Origin: an uncultured Clostridia bacterium
Lineage (GTDB): Bacteria; Bacillota; Clostridia; Christensenellales; Borkfalkiaceae
NCBI GenBank assembly: GCA_944327625.1
Contig: CALVHL010000013.1
Location: 1-46,824, forward strand
Reading direction: 5' to 3'
Length of the DNA stretch: 46,824 nucleotides
Part shown: in pieces, positions 22,365-30,149 of the stretch
Numbering within the stretch: the first letter of the stretch is position 1
Layout: each line of letters opens with the position of its first letter
Translations under genes and position numbers: made by a program
Notes under the pieces: generated by a model
What the model was told of the DNA's origin: nothing
Seen by the model: the letters and a program-made list of their open reading frames with translations, nothing else
Databases searched by the model: none

Positions 22365-23477
22365 ATGTCGTATCAGATTTTTATATCGTATAAACATACT
22401 GACGAGTACGGAAGAATAACAGATGACTATGCCATTGCTAAAAAACTATATAACGTTCTCACAGAGGCGGGATATTCCGTGTTCTTTTCGTCCGATACGC
22501 TTATTCAGTTGGGAAGTTCTCGGTACAAGGCAGATATTGACAGCGCCCTGGACACGGCAAAGGTCATGATTGTCGTTCTGACTTCGGCAGAATACGCCAC
22601 TTCGCAGTGGGTTCAGTATGAGTGGGACAGCTTTTACAACGATTATCTGTCAGGCGCTAGGGAGGAGGCAAATTTATTTACGCTTACATCGGGCGTCAAT
22701 ATACATTCGTTGCCCAGAACGTTGCGCAATGTGCAGAATTTCGACTATTCGGAAGGGCTTGCGAAGGTATGTGAATACATAAAGAATGCTTTGCCGCCAT
22801 TAAAATCTGAGGTTGCCCACAAGGAAGAAAAGGAAGGGTTCAGACAGTTTGAAGTGATAACGGGGCGACAGGTTACCGTTGAAGACATAAGACAGGCGGT
22901 AACGCTCGATGCGCTGGTTTACGAGGATATTTATCACGTTGACAGCACGGTCTGCGAGGAATGGTTCAAGGTCAATCCCGATATTTATGTAATGGCAAGG
23001 GATGTAAGCACGGGCAGGATTATTGCCTATGTAAATATTTCTCCTGTCACCGAGGAGTGTTACGATCGTATAAAAGCAGGCGCTTTCATCGATACGAATA
23101 TTACGCCTGACATGTTGCTCAGCTACGATATGCCGTTTCCCTATTCGCTTTACTTTTCTTCGATTGTTATTCACCCTGATTATCAGAACAGTGAAGTTTT
23201 TATGGTTATGTTTAATGCCATAATAGACAAGTTTATCACGCTCGGCGCGCACGAGGTATATATAAAGCGTATGCTTGCCGACGCTGTTACTAAAAACGGC
23301 GAGAAGTTTTGCAGGCTTTTCGGTATGAAAAAGGTAAAGGGAAGCGACCATAACTCTACACTGTACGAGATTAAAATGATACCTCCCGAATTCAGAATTC
23401 TCTCCAAAAAATGCAAAGAGCTCTACGATTATTACAAGAGGAAGTATGAGGAAAGCCCCTATCTCTTTGAAGATTAA
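22365..23477 (+). CDS. TIR-domain protein fused to a GNAT-like acetyltransferase domain
   Basis: A 370-residue soluble protein with a GAGGGG ribosome site. Residues ~1-145 are a TIR domain: YQIFISYKHTD, the Tyr/Arg-rich turn LGSSRYKADIDSAL, KVMIVVLTSAEYATSQWVQY and Glu86 in WVQYEWDSF, which aligns with the catalytic Glu of NAD-cleaving bacterial TIRs. Residues ~160-350 look like a GNAT fold: VTLDALVYEDIYHVDSTVCE, IYVMARDVSTGRIIAYVNIS, the motif-A-like strand FSSIVIHPDYQNSEVF and a motif-B-like FCRLFGMKKVKGS. The acetyl-CoA pyrophosphate loop is poorly conserved, so acetylation is unproven. There is no signal peptide. Codon use is AT-richer than neighbours and repeats follow, suggesting transfer. 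Antiphage effector or NAD-linked signalling is inferred. Confidence 0.8.
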   Translation: MSYQIFISYKHTDEYGRITDDYAIAKKLYNVLTEAGYSVFFSSDTLIQLGSSRYKADIDSALDTAKVMIVVLTSAEYATSQWVQYEWDSFYNDYLSGAREEANLFTLTSGVNIHSLPRTLRNVQNFDYSEGLAKVCEYIKNALPPLKSEVAHKEEKEGFRQFEVITGRQVTVEDIRQAVTLDALVYEDIYHVDSTVCEEWFKVNPDIYVMARDVSTGRIIAYVNISPVTEECYDRIKAGAFIDTNITPDMLLSYDMPFPYSLYFSSIVIHPDYQNSEVFMVMFNAIIDKFITLGAHEVYIKRMLADAVTKNGEKFCRLFGMKKVKGSDHNSTLYEIKMIPPEFRILSKKCKELYDYYKRKYEESPYLFED

Positions 23478-23490
23478 ATTGCCCTAAAAA

Positions 23491-23525
23491 TGCCGTTGAT
23501 TGCGGCATATATGCGGGGTAATTGC
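23491..23525 (+). repeat. GCATATATGC-family repeat, first of three behind the TIR gene
   Basis: TGCCGTTGATTGCGGCATAT, then ATGCGGGGTAATTGC, 14 bp after the TIR-GNAT stop codon. Confidence 0.65.
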
Positions 23526-23593
23526 AAATTTGCGGCAGGGGCGTTGAAAATTTAAAGAGGGGGGCTAAATTATATACATATATGCGCATATAT

Positions 23594-23626
23594 CCATTCA
23601 TTAAGGCATATATGCGGGGCAATTGC
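23594..23626 (+). repeat. GCATATATGC-family repeat, second of three
   Basis: CCATTCATTAAGGCATATAT, then GCGGGGCAATTGC; the core is identical to the 15932 copy. ATATACATATATGCGCATAT just before it is also self-complementary AT/GC-rich DNA. Confidence 0.7.
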
Positions 23627-23658
23627 GTTCAGACGAATTTACCCATATTTCGGCGGAA

Positions 23659-23694
23659 ATCGCGTTAGTTAAGGCATATATGCAGGGCAATCGC
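23659..23694 (+). repeat. GCATATATGC-family repeat, third of three
   Basis: ATCGCGTTAGTTAAGGCATA, then TATGCAGGGCAATCGC; two substitutions in the core relative to the 15932 copy. Confidence 0.65.
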
Positions 23695-23713
23695 TCATTT
23701 TGAAGTAATAAAA

Positions 23714-23752
23714 GCGGCGGACGGGAAATCTTCCCGTCCGCCGCAGATTTTT
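23714..23752. terminator. Bidirectional terminator between the TIR region and ychF
   Basis: A 14-bp stem (GCGGCGGACGGGAA at 23714-23727 with 23731-23744), loop ATC. T-runs follow on both strands (ATTTTT on plus; CTTTTATT on minus). Confidence 0.82.
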
Positions 23753-23758
23753 CTGCGC

Positions 23759-24859
23759 TTACACGTTGAAGCGGAAAAGTATTACGTCGCCGTCCTTTAC
23801 GACGTAGTCCTTGCCCTCGCTTCTCACTTTGCCCTTTTCGCGCGCGCCGACAAGTCCGCCGCAGTCCAAAAGCGTCTGATAGTCGACGACTTCCGCGCGT
23901 ATGAAGCCCTTTTCAAAATCGGTATGAATGACGCCCGCCGCCTGCGGAGCTTTGGTGCCGTTCTTTATCGTCCACGCCCTCGTCTCCTTTTCGCCCGCGG
24001 TGAGGTAGGAGATGAGCCCTAAGAGGTGATAGCTCTTTTTGATGAGGCGGTTAAGTCCGCTCTCTTTGAGCCCGAGTTCTTCGAGGAACAGCGCACACTC
24101 GTCGGGCGGCATTTTGGAGAGTTCTTCCTCGGTCTTGGCGCAGATGACCATAACCTCGCTGCCCTCTTTTTCGGCAAACTGCTTGACGGCTACGACGAGC
24201 GGAATGTCGTCCTCGTCCTTGCCCATGTCGAATTCGGAGATGTTCGCGGCGTAGATGACGGGCTTAGCCGTCAGCAGAAAGAGGTTGTCAAGGAAGACCT
24301 TTTCGTCCTCGGTACAGCTTAAAAGCCTTGCGGGCTTCTCCTCGGAGAGGAACTTTTCCAGCTTTTCGAGGAAGGCGTATTCCGCCGCCGCTTCTTTGTT
24401 AGAGCCGCCTCTCGCCGTATTTCTTATCCTGTCCTGCCGCTTGTTGACGGCCTCTATGTCGGCGAGAATGAGCTCCAGCGTGATAGTCTGAATGTCTCCT
24501 ACGGGATCTATTTTATTGCTTACGTGCGTGACGTTTTCGTCCTCGAAGCACCTGACGACGTGCACTATCGCGTCACATTCCCTTATGTGCGAAAGGAACT
24601 TATTGCCCAGCCCCTCGCCGTGGGACGCGCCCTTGACAAGCCCTGCAATGTCGACGAATTCGACTATGGCGGGGGTGACTTTCTTGCTCGAATACAGCGC
24701 GGCGAGCTTGTCCAGCCGCTCGTCGGGAACGGCTACGACGCCGACGTTGGGTTCTATCGTGCAGAAGGGGTAGTTAGCGGCTTCCGCGCCCGCGTGGGTG
24801 ATTGCGTTAAACAGCGTTGATTTGCCCACGTTGGGCAGACCGACAACACCTAATTTCAT
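23759..24859 (-). CDS. ychF: Redox-regulated ATPase YchF (Obg-family)
   Basis: A 366-residue cytosolic P-loop protein of normal family length. The G domain starts at the N-terminus (GLPNVGKST, residues 7-15), with VEFVDIAGLVKGASHGEGLG as the G3 region and VHVVRCFEDENVTHV next to it; the non-canonical NAAN/NISE-type G4 (YAANISEFD) explains ATP rather than GTP preference. A coiled insert and the C-terminal TGS-like domain (GVIHTDFEKGFIRAEVVDY) complete it. YchF binds ribosomes and modulates translation and oxidative-stress response. It is divergent from argS, with a 127-bp shared promoter region. Confidence 0.97.
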   Translation of the reverse strand: MKLGVVGLPNVGKSTLFNAITHAGAEAANYPFCTIEPNVGVVAVPDERLDKLAALYSSKKVTPAIVEFVDIAGLVKGASHGEGLGNKFLSHIRECDAIVHVVRCFEDENVTHVSNKIDPVGDIQTITLELILADIEAVNKRQDRIRNTARGGSNKEAAAEYAFLEKLEKFLSEEKPARLLSCTEDEKVFLDNLFLLTAKPVIYAANISEFDMGKDEDDIPLVVAVKQFAEKEGSEVMVICAKTEEELSKMPPDECALFLEELGLKESGLNRLIKKSYHLLGLISYLTAGEKETRAWTIKNGTKAPQAAGVIHTDFEKGFIRAEVVDYQTLLDCGGLVGAREKGKVRSEGKDYVVKDGDVILFRFNV

Positions 24860-24890
24860 TTTTCTTCATCCTTGAAAACTTAATAAGACA

Positions 24891-24919
24891 ATTATAATTA
24901 AAAAGCGCAAAAAAATCAA
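24891..24919 (-). promoter_or_regulatory. Promoter of ychF
   Basis: Minus-strand TTGATT (24919-24914), 17 bp, TATAAT (24896-24891). Confidence 0.82.
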
Positions 24920-24937
24920 ATGAGTTTGAGGTATAAG

Positions 24938-24966
24938 TTGCCAAATTTTTCGCCGTGTGATAGAAT
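24938..24966 (+). promoter_or_regulatory. Promoter of argS
   Basis: TTGCCA (24938-24943), 17 bp, TAGAAT (24961-24966) with extended TGA. Start would be about 15 bp before the argS ATG. Confidence 0.75.
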
Positions 24967-24986
24967 TATCGCAAAGGATAAGCATT

Positions 24987-26669
24987 ATGGACTATAAAAA
25001 GTATATCGCAGACAAAATAGACGTCGAGGGCGTGAGCAAGGCCGACATAGAGAGCCTTATCGCCGTACCTCCCAATACCGACATGGGCGACTATGCCCTG
25101 CCCTGTTTCAGGTTTGCCAAGGCGCTCAGAAAATCGCCCGTCGCAATCGCCGCCGAACTTGCCGAAAGCATTGCGCCCGACGGGGTAATCTCCGAGGTCT
25201 CCGCGCTCAACGGCTATCTCAATTTCAGAATTGACAAGGCGGGGCTGCTCCGCGCCACTCTCGCGGAAATAGGCGCAAAGGGTGGGGAATACGGCTCGTC
25301 GACGGCAGGCAGGGGCAAGACCATCTGTATCGACTATTCGTCGGTCAATATTGCCAAACCATTCCACATCGGTCATCTCTCGACGACCGTGCTCGGCGGT
25401 GCGCTCTATAAGATATTCGCCTTCCTCGGCTATAACGTCGTCGGCATAAACCACCTCGGCGACTACGGCACGCAGTTCGGCAAGCTCATCTCCGCTTACA
25501 AGCATTGGGGCAACAGAGAGGACGTTGAAAAGCGCGGCATATTCGCCGTAAACGAGCTCTACGTCCGCTTCAATACCGAGGCTACCGAGGAGATGGAGGC
25601 GGAGGCGAGGGAATATTTCCGCCTCATCGAGAGCGGCGACAGGGAGGCCAACGAGCTTTTCGATTGGTTCAAGGAACTGACGCTCCGCTACGTCAACAAG
25701 ATTTACGACCGTCTGGGCGTGAAATTCGACAGCTATAACGGCGAACGCTTCTACACCGACAAAATGCAGCCCGTAATCGACGAGCTTAAAGAAAAGGGAC
25801 TTTTGAAGGAGAGCAACGGCGCACAGGTCGTCGACCTCGAACCCTACGGAATGCCGCCCTGCCTCATACTCCGTTCGGACGGCGCGTCGCTGTACGCCAC
25901 CCGAGACCTCGCGGCGGCATACTACCGTAAGGCGACCTATGACTTCGACAAGTGCCTCTACGTCGTCGCCTATCAGCAGAACCTGCACTTCAAGCAGATC
26001 TTCAAGGTGCTCGAACTGCTCGGCAAGGACTGGGCTAAGGACATGGTGCACGTCGCCTACGGCATGGTCTCCCTCGAAGACGGCGCAATGTCGACGAGAA
26101 AGGGCAAGGTAATCTGGCTTGAAGACGTGATCAATAAGTGCGTCGAAAAGGCGCTCAACGTCATCGACGAGAAGAACCCGAATTTAGAGGACAAGCGCGA
26201 AGTCGCCGAAAAGGTGGGCGTCGGCGCGGTCATCTTCGGCGCGCTCTACAACAATAAGATCAAGGACATAGTCTTCTCCTACGACAAGGTTTTAAGCTTC
26301 GAGGGCGAAACGGGCGTATATTGCCAGTACACCTGCGCCCGCGCCAACTCGGTCATTGCAAAGTCCGAGGGTATGTCGAGGGAGCTTCCCGAAAATATTT
26401 CGGTGAACGGCGAGGAATTCGAGGTGGTCAAGACGCTTGCGGCGTTCCCCGACGCCGTAAAGGACGCGGCGGACAAGTACGAGCCGAGCATAATAGCCCG
26501 CTATGCCGTCGACCTCGCGCAGAAGTTCAATAAGTTCTACTTCGAGTGCAAGATACTCTCCGCCGACGAAGAAGTGCGCCCGCAGAGGCTTGCCATAACC
26601 GACGCAACGCTCGCCGTGCTCAGAACGGCGCTCGGGCTGCTCGGAATAGGCGTACCCGATAAAATGTAA
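24987..26669 (+). CDS. argS: Arginyl-tRNA synthetase
   Basis: A class I synthetase of 560 residues. The open frame starts at 24957, but ATG at 24987 follows AAGGATA and gives the natural N-terminus MDYKKYIADKI. An N-terminal additional domain (about 1-100) recognises the tRNA D-loop; the HIGH signature is at 127-130 (KPFHIGHLSTT); the KMSKS-equivalent is MSTRK at 368-372; the C-terminal anticodon-binding helical domain has YCQYTCARANSVIAKSE. The charging reaction uses ATP, arginine and tRNA-Arg. The downstream HAD phosphatase gene starts two bases after the stop, so they share an mRNA. Confidence 0.97.
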   Translation: MDYKKYIADKIDVEGVSKADIESLIAVPPNTDMGDYALPCFRFAKALRKSPVAIAAELAESIAPDGVISEVSALNGYLNFRIDKAGLLRATLAEIGAKGGEYGSSTAGRGKTICIDYSSVNIAKPFHIGHLSTTVLGGALYKIFAFLGYNVVGINHLGDYGTQFGKLISAYKHWGNREDVEKRGIFAVNELYVRFNTEATEEMEAEAREYFRLIESGDREANELFDWFKELTLRYVNKIYDRLGVKFDSYNGERFYTDKMQPVIDELKEKGLLKESNGAQVVDLEPYGMPPCLILRSDGASLYATRDLAAAYYRKATYDFDKCLYVVAYQQNLHFKQIFKVLELLGKDWAKDMVHVAYGMVSLEDGAMSTRKGKVIWLEDVINKCVEKALNVIDEKNPNLEDKREVAEKVGVGAVIFGALYNNKIKDIVFSYDKVLSFEGETGVYCQYTCARANSVIAKSEGMSRELPENISVNGEEFEVVKTLAAFPDAVKDAADKYEPSIIARYAVDLAQKFNKFYFECKILSADEEVRPQRLAITDATLAVLRTALGLLGIGVPDKM

Positions 26670-26671
26670 TT

Positions 26672-27322
26672 ATGTATAAGACAGTAATTTTCGATCTCGA
26701 CGGAACGCTGCTCGACACTTCGACGGACATAATGCAGGTGCTCAACGGCGTTTTGCAGCATTTCGGCATAGAGAAAATAACCGCAGAGCAGACAATAAGT
26801 TATATAGGTAACGGCGCGAGGGAGCTCGTCCGCCGCGCGATAGGCGAGGATAATGCCTGCCGCCTCGACGAAATAAACGACTTTTACGTCAGGGAATTTG
26901 CAAAGAGCGACAACGAACACGCCGCGCTTTACGAGGGCGAGGACGAAGCGCTCCGCGCGTTTTCCGCCGCGGGTATAAACCTCGCGATAGTCACCAACAA
27001 GCCGCAGGCAGCGGCGGCGCACGTGTGCGGGCTGTTCTTTTCGGGCTACGGTTTCGGCTTCGTTCAGGGGCAGAAGGAGGGCGTAAGGCTCAAACCCGCG
27101 CCCGACGCGGTATTGGCGGCGATAGAGCATTTCGGCGCGGATAAGGCCGACTGTCTGTTCGTCGGCGACGGCGAAACGGACGTACTGACGGCAAAGAACG
27201 CCGGCATTGACGGCGTGTCCGTGCTGTGGGGCTACCGCACAAAGGCGCAGCTTGCCGCCGTCGGCGCTGTCAGGTTTGTCCACAGCTTCAAGGAGCTGGA
27301 AAAACTCGTGCTCGGCGACTGA
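26672..27322 (+). CDS. HAD-superfamily hydrolase, phosphoglycolate phosphatase-like
   Basis: A 216-residue protein with all HAD motifs: motif I FDLDGTLLDT (Asp8 nucleophile, Asp10 acid/base), a helical cap (about 15-85), motif II AIVTNKPQ, motif III Lys in EGVRLKPAPD and motif IV FVGDGETDV. The cap and the GDGETDV ending are typical of Gph/PpaX-type phosphatases, which remove phosphate from 2-phosphoglycolate or pyrophosphate; the actual substrate cannot be read. It follows argS by two bases and depends on that transcript. Confidence 0.88.
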   Translation: MYKTVIFDLDGTLLDTSTDIMQVLNGVLQHFGIEKITAEQTISYIGNGARELVRRAIGEDNACRLDEINDFYVREFAKSDNEHAALYEGEDEALRAFSAAGINLAIVTNKPQAAAAHVCGLFFSGYGFGFVQGQKEGVRLKPAPDAVLAAIEHFGADKADCLFVGDGETDVLTAKNAGIDGVSVLWGYRTKAQLAAVGAVRFVHSFKELEKLVLGD

Positions 27323-27361
27323 TTTTTTTACAATATTTTCACTGAATTTTCGCGTGCGCAG

Positions 27362-27390
27362 TTGAAATTGCGCGGCGGCTATGCTATAAT
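27362..27390 (+). promoter_or_regulatory. Strong promoter of reverse rubrerythrin
   Basis: TTGAAA (27362-27367), 17 bp, TATAAT (27385-27390) with extended TGC. No PerR-like palindrome was recognised around it. Confidence 0.9.
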
Positions 27391-27433
27391 TAAACTACAA
27401 AATCAAATTAAATATTTCAGGAGGATAAAAACT

Positions 27434-27970
27434 ATGAAAAGATGTTCCGTTTGCGGCGAAATTGTCGCCGATGACGTTGTAGAATGCCCCGTTTGCCACG
27501 CAAAGGGCGATAAGCTCGTTCCCATCGTCGAGAACGAAAATAAGGGATTTGCCTGCGAGCACCACGTAGGCGACGGCGTAGTCGAAGATAAGGAAATTAT
27601 GGACGGCCTCCGCGCCAACTTCGAGGGCGAGTGCACCGAAGTAGGCATGTACCTCGCTATGGCAAGGGTTGCCGAGAGAGAGGGCTATCCCGAGATCGCA
27701 GAAGCTTACAAGAGATACGCTTACGAGGAGGCTGAACACGCATCCAAGTTCGCAGAACTGCTCGGCGAAGTCGTTACCCCTTCGACCAAGAAAAATCTTG
27801 AACTTCGCGCTGCCGCAGAGGCAGGTGCCTGCGAGGGCAAGTTCGCAATCGCAAAGAGGGCTAAGCAGCTCGGCTATGACGCCATTCACGACACCGTTCA
27901 CGAAATGGCTAAGGACGAGGCGCGCCACGGCGCAGGCTTCGCAGGCCTTCTCAAGAGGTATTTCAACTGA
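27434..27970 (+). CDS. Reverse rubrerythrin (NADH-dependent peroxidase)
   Basis: 178 residues from the ATG after CAGGAGGAT; the frame extends upstream to 27362 but through the promoter. A rubredoxin-like iron site comes first (CSVCGEIV and CPVCHAKG), then a four-helix diiron domain (about 50-178) with [22 protein letters not shown] and [10 protein letters not shown] supplying Glu/His ligands. Rubredoxin-first order is the 'reverse' arrangement found in clostridia, where it reduces hydrogen peroxide and helps oxygen tolerance. Single gene between a strong promoter and a terminator, with codon use suggesting high expression. Confidence 0.94.
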   Translation: MKRCSVCGEIVADDVVECPVCHAKGDKLVPIVENENKGFACEHHVGDGVVEDKEIMDGLRANFEGECTEVGMYLAMARVAEREGYPEIAEAYKRYAYEEAEHASKFAELLGEVVTPSTKKNLELRAAAEAGACEGKFAIAKRAKQLGYDAIHDTVHEMAKDEARHGAGFAGLLKRYFN

Positions 27971-28031
27971 TACAGGTCGTAGCGGCCAAGCCGCGCAGTC
28001 CGACGCAGAATACTGACAAGTAAAAACATTT

Positions 28032-28062
28032 TCCCCGACTTAACCGTCGGGGATATTTTTTT
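28032..28062 (+). terminator. Terminator of reverse rubrerythrin
   Basis: TCCCCGAC (28032-28039), loop TTAACC, GTCGGGGA (28046-28053), then TATTTTTTT. Confidence 0.9.
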
Positions 28063-28254
28063 GTCCTTTTTCGCCCTTTCGGTGATTTAGCCGCCGCAAC
28101 GCCCGCGTTTGCCCTTTCGCGCTTTCGTTGCCTTGCGGCAAAAATTATATATACTTTATTGCCGCCGCGCGTGGTGCGCATTTGCCCTCGTACCGCGCTT
28201 ATTGCCACCCCCGCCGCGTTTCATTGTTTATACCGATTATTTGTCATTATAGCC
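28063..28254. other. Spacer before the SipW module
   Basis: About 190 bp of pyrimidine-rich plus-strand DNA with many GCCCTTT/GCCGCC words and a loose inverted pair (TTGCGGCAA near 28134 and TTGCCGCCGCG near 28160). No gene is supported. Confidence 0.35.
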
Positions 28255-28283
28255 TTGACTAAATATGTCACATATTGTATAAT
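28255..28283 (+). promoter_or_regulatory. Promoter of the SipW module
   Basis: TTGACT (28255-28260), 17 bp, TATAAT (28278-28283). The 5' leader is about 88 bases and AT-rich. Confidence 0.88.
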
Positions 28284-28377
28284 GCTCTCGTTTAATGAAA
28301 ATTTCAACCGCTTTTTACAAAATATTTGTTTAATAATTTCGTTAATTCTTATTTTATACCAAAGAGGTGTAATAAAA

Positions 28378-29130
28378 ATGAAAATTATTTCCAAATTCAC
28401 AATGCTTGCCGCATCTATGGTTGCGGGCGTTGCGCTCGTCGGCGCGGGCTTCGCAAGCTGGGTTATCGGCAATGAGGTTGAAAGCGCGGTAAACGGCAAC
28501 GTGTATACGCAGATAGTGGCGGACAACTCGCTTGAAATTTCGGCTGACGTCGACGGCAATATCGTCTACGGAAGTCCCGAAGAATACGTCGCGGAGGCGG
28601 ACAGCTGGCTGACTTCCGACGGCGGAGCGGAGAGTATGACCGTCACTATTTCTCTGTCCGTCGACGGACCTGTCGACTACGTCGAGGTCGCGCTTACCAT
28701 AAAGGACGACGGCGGCTCGACGGTCACCAACGCCTACAACGACTGTATTGCAAGCGGCATAATCGCCGACTATGCGCTCACCTGTTCGGAGAGCGACGCG
28801 GTCGTCGAAAAGATGACGACGGGCGTATATAAGGTAAGCGGGTTCAGCATAACCCAACCCTCGACGATAACGCTCACCGCCTCGTTCGGCTGGGGAACGC
28901 TCACCAATAACATGAACCCCATAGAGTTCTATAATGCCTACGCGCCCGACGACATTCTGACGGAGGTAGACGGCGTGCTCGTCGAAGGGCAGGTCGAGGG
29001 CGGCAGGTCGCAGACGGCGATAAAGTGGGTGCAGGAGACGCTCGGCACTCTCAATTCGGTGTTCTCTTTCGACGGCTCGGAGGCGGGCAGAGGGCAGTTC
29101 ATCTTCACCGTCACCGCGTCGTCGCTGTAA
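28378..29130 (+). CDS. SipW-dependent-type secreted protein (TasA/camelysin-like)
   Basis: A 250-residue exported protein starting at ATG 28378 after GAGGTG. Its N-terminus MKIISKFTMLAASMVAGVAL, then VGAGFASWVI, is the SipW-type signal motif of TasA/CotN-like proteins. The mature part is rich in Asp, Ser and Thr and predicted all-beta (ESMTVTISLSVDGPVDYVEV, STITLTASFGWGTL), with no Cys pair suggesting a disulfide. Relatives form amyloid-like fibres or metalloproteases; no metal motif is seen, so a structural matrix role is more likely. The signal peptidase that should process it follows 6 bp downstream. Confidence 0.83.
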   Translation: MKIISKFTMLAASMVAGVALVGAGFASWVIGNEVESAVNGNVYTQIVADNSLEISADVDGNIVYGSPEEYVAEADSWLTSDGGAESMTVTISLSVDGPVDYVEVALTIKDDGGSTVTNAYNDCIASGIIADYALTCSESDAVVEKMTTGVYKVSGFSITQPSTITLTASFGWGTLTNNMNPIEFYNAYAPDDILTEVDGVLVEGQVEGGRSQTAIKWVQETLGTLNSVFSFDGSEAGRGQFIFTVTASSL

Positions 29131-29136
29131 TGAACG

Positions 29137-30081
29137 ATGAGCGCGTATGAAATATTCTCGGCGGTTGCCGTATTTTTGGGCATGGCGCTCATCGCGCTGT
29201 CGCTCTCGCTCGGCTTCAGATCGGCGGGGAAGCAGATAAATAGCCGCATTTCTTCGGGCAACAGCGACGGCGAACTTTTAAAATCGGCGCTCAGGCACCC
29301 GCCGTCAGGCGGACGGCGGAGGGTTGCAGGCAGGATAATCTTCGCCCTTTTCGCCCTGCTCGTCGGCGCGTTCCTGCTCGTGTCGCTGCTGACGCGGCTG
29401 AACGGCGGCAGACCTGTCGCGGGGATAGGCGCAATGGCCGTCGCAAGCGGCTCTATGTCGGAGGCGAACGCCGAAAATACCTATCTCGGCGAGAACGATC
29501 TCGTCGGCGGCTTCGACAAATACGCCCTCATCTTCATCGAGAGCGTCGGGGAGGAGGACGAGCTGTCGCTCGGCGATGTAGTCGCCTATACTAACCCCGA
29601 CGGCGTAATAATTATCCACCGCATAGTCGGCATGACCGAGCGGGACGGGCAGACGCGCTATATAATGCGCGGCGACGCCAACGGCGCAAACGACGCCTAC
29701 CGTCCCGCAAAGGGCGACGTAATCGGCAGATATACGGGCTTCAATATCCCATTGGTCGGCGCGGCGGTGCTCTTTCTCGGCTCGTTTACGGGCATAGTCA
29801 CGGCGGTTTCGCTCATCGTGCTGACAGGCGTAGCGCAGGGCGCGTATTCGTCCGTTATCGAGCGCGAACGGCGCAGAAAGGCATATCTTCGCGAAGTGCT
29901 CGGCGTAAATAATTTCAGTGGCGAGATAGTGCTCGGACAGAGCGTCTATGTCGTTCGTTGCGGCATATATGTGGGGCAATTTGCCGCAGACAGCCCCGTC
30001 GCCCCGTGCGAAGCCGTGCGCATTTCCGCCGACGGCAAGAGCGAACGGATTATCCTTTCTGACGACGAAATGCTGCAATGA
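29137..30081 (+). CDS. sipW: SipW-type (ER/archaeal-like) signal peptidase I
   Basis: A 314-residue membrane protein, longer than usual for SipW. N-terminal membrane segments (EIFSAVAVFLGMALIALSLS; RIIFALFALLVGAFLLVSLL) precede the catalytic domain: Ser106 in ASGSMSE, His161 in IIIHRIVG (in place of the Lys of ordinary bacterial enzymes) and Asp180 in RGDAN. A further membrane segment (VGAAVLFLGSFTGIVTAVSL) and a cytoplasmic tail follow. The tail (about 255-314) is unusual: its CGIYVGQF part is encoded by a GCATATATGC repeat copy. The weak ribosome site and 6-bp gap suggest translational coupling to its substrate gene. Confidence 0.87.
   Translation: MSAYEIFSAVAVFLGMALIALSLSLGFRSAGKQINSRISSGNSDGELLKSALRHPPSGGRRRVAGRIIFALFALLVGAFLLVSLLTRLNGGRPVAGIGAMAVASGSMSEANAENTYLGENDLVGGFDKYALIFIESVGEEDELSLGDVVAYTNPDGVIIIHRIVGMTERDGQTRYIMRGDANGANDAYRPAKGDVIGRYTGFNIPLVGAAVLFLGSFTGIVTAVSLIVLTGVAQGAYSSVIERERRRKAYLREVLGVNNFSGEIVLGQSVYVVRCGIYVGQFAADSPVAPCEAVRISADGKSERIILSDDEMLQ
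29949..29982 (+). repeat. GCATATATGC-family repeat inside sipW
   Basis: TGTCGTTCGTTGCGGCATAT, then ATGTGGGGCAATTT, close to the 23491 copy. It encodes residues near the C-terminal tail (RCGIYVGQF) with the frame kept open. Confidence 0.6.
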
Positions 30082-30107
30082 CGTAATAGTATAATTGCAT
30101 AAGTAAA

Positions 30108-30148
30108 GGGCGACCGAAAAGATATTTTTCGGTCGCCCCGCATTTTTA
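30108..30148. terminator. Terminator shared by sipW and the convergent broken gene
   Basis: A 13-bp stem GGGCGACCGAAAA (30108-30120), loop GATAT, complement (30126-30138), then CATTTTTATT. On the minus strand CTTTACTTAT follows. Confidence 0.82.
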
Positions 30149-30149
30149 T

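Noticed and set aside
20928-23477. TIR gene as the third gene of the activase operon
   Set aside because: A 168-bp AT-rich spacer with a palindrome and a separate promoter lies between them, and base composition changes.
23491-23694. Three repeat copies as a CRISPR array
   Set aside because: Spacing is unequal (~100 and ~65 bp), copies differ, further copies are scattered in coding DNA, and no cas gene is near.
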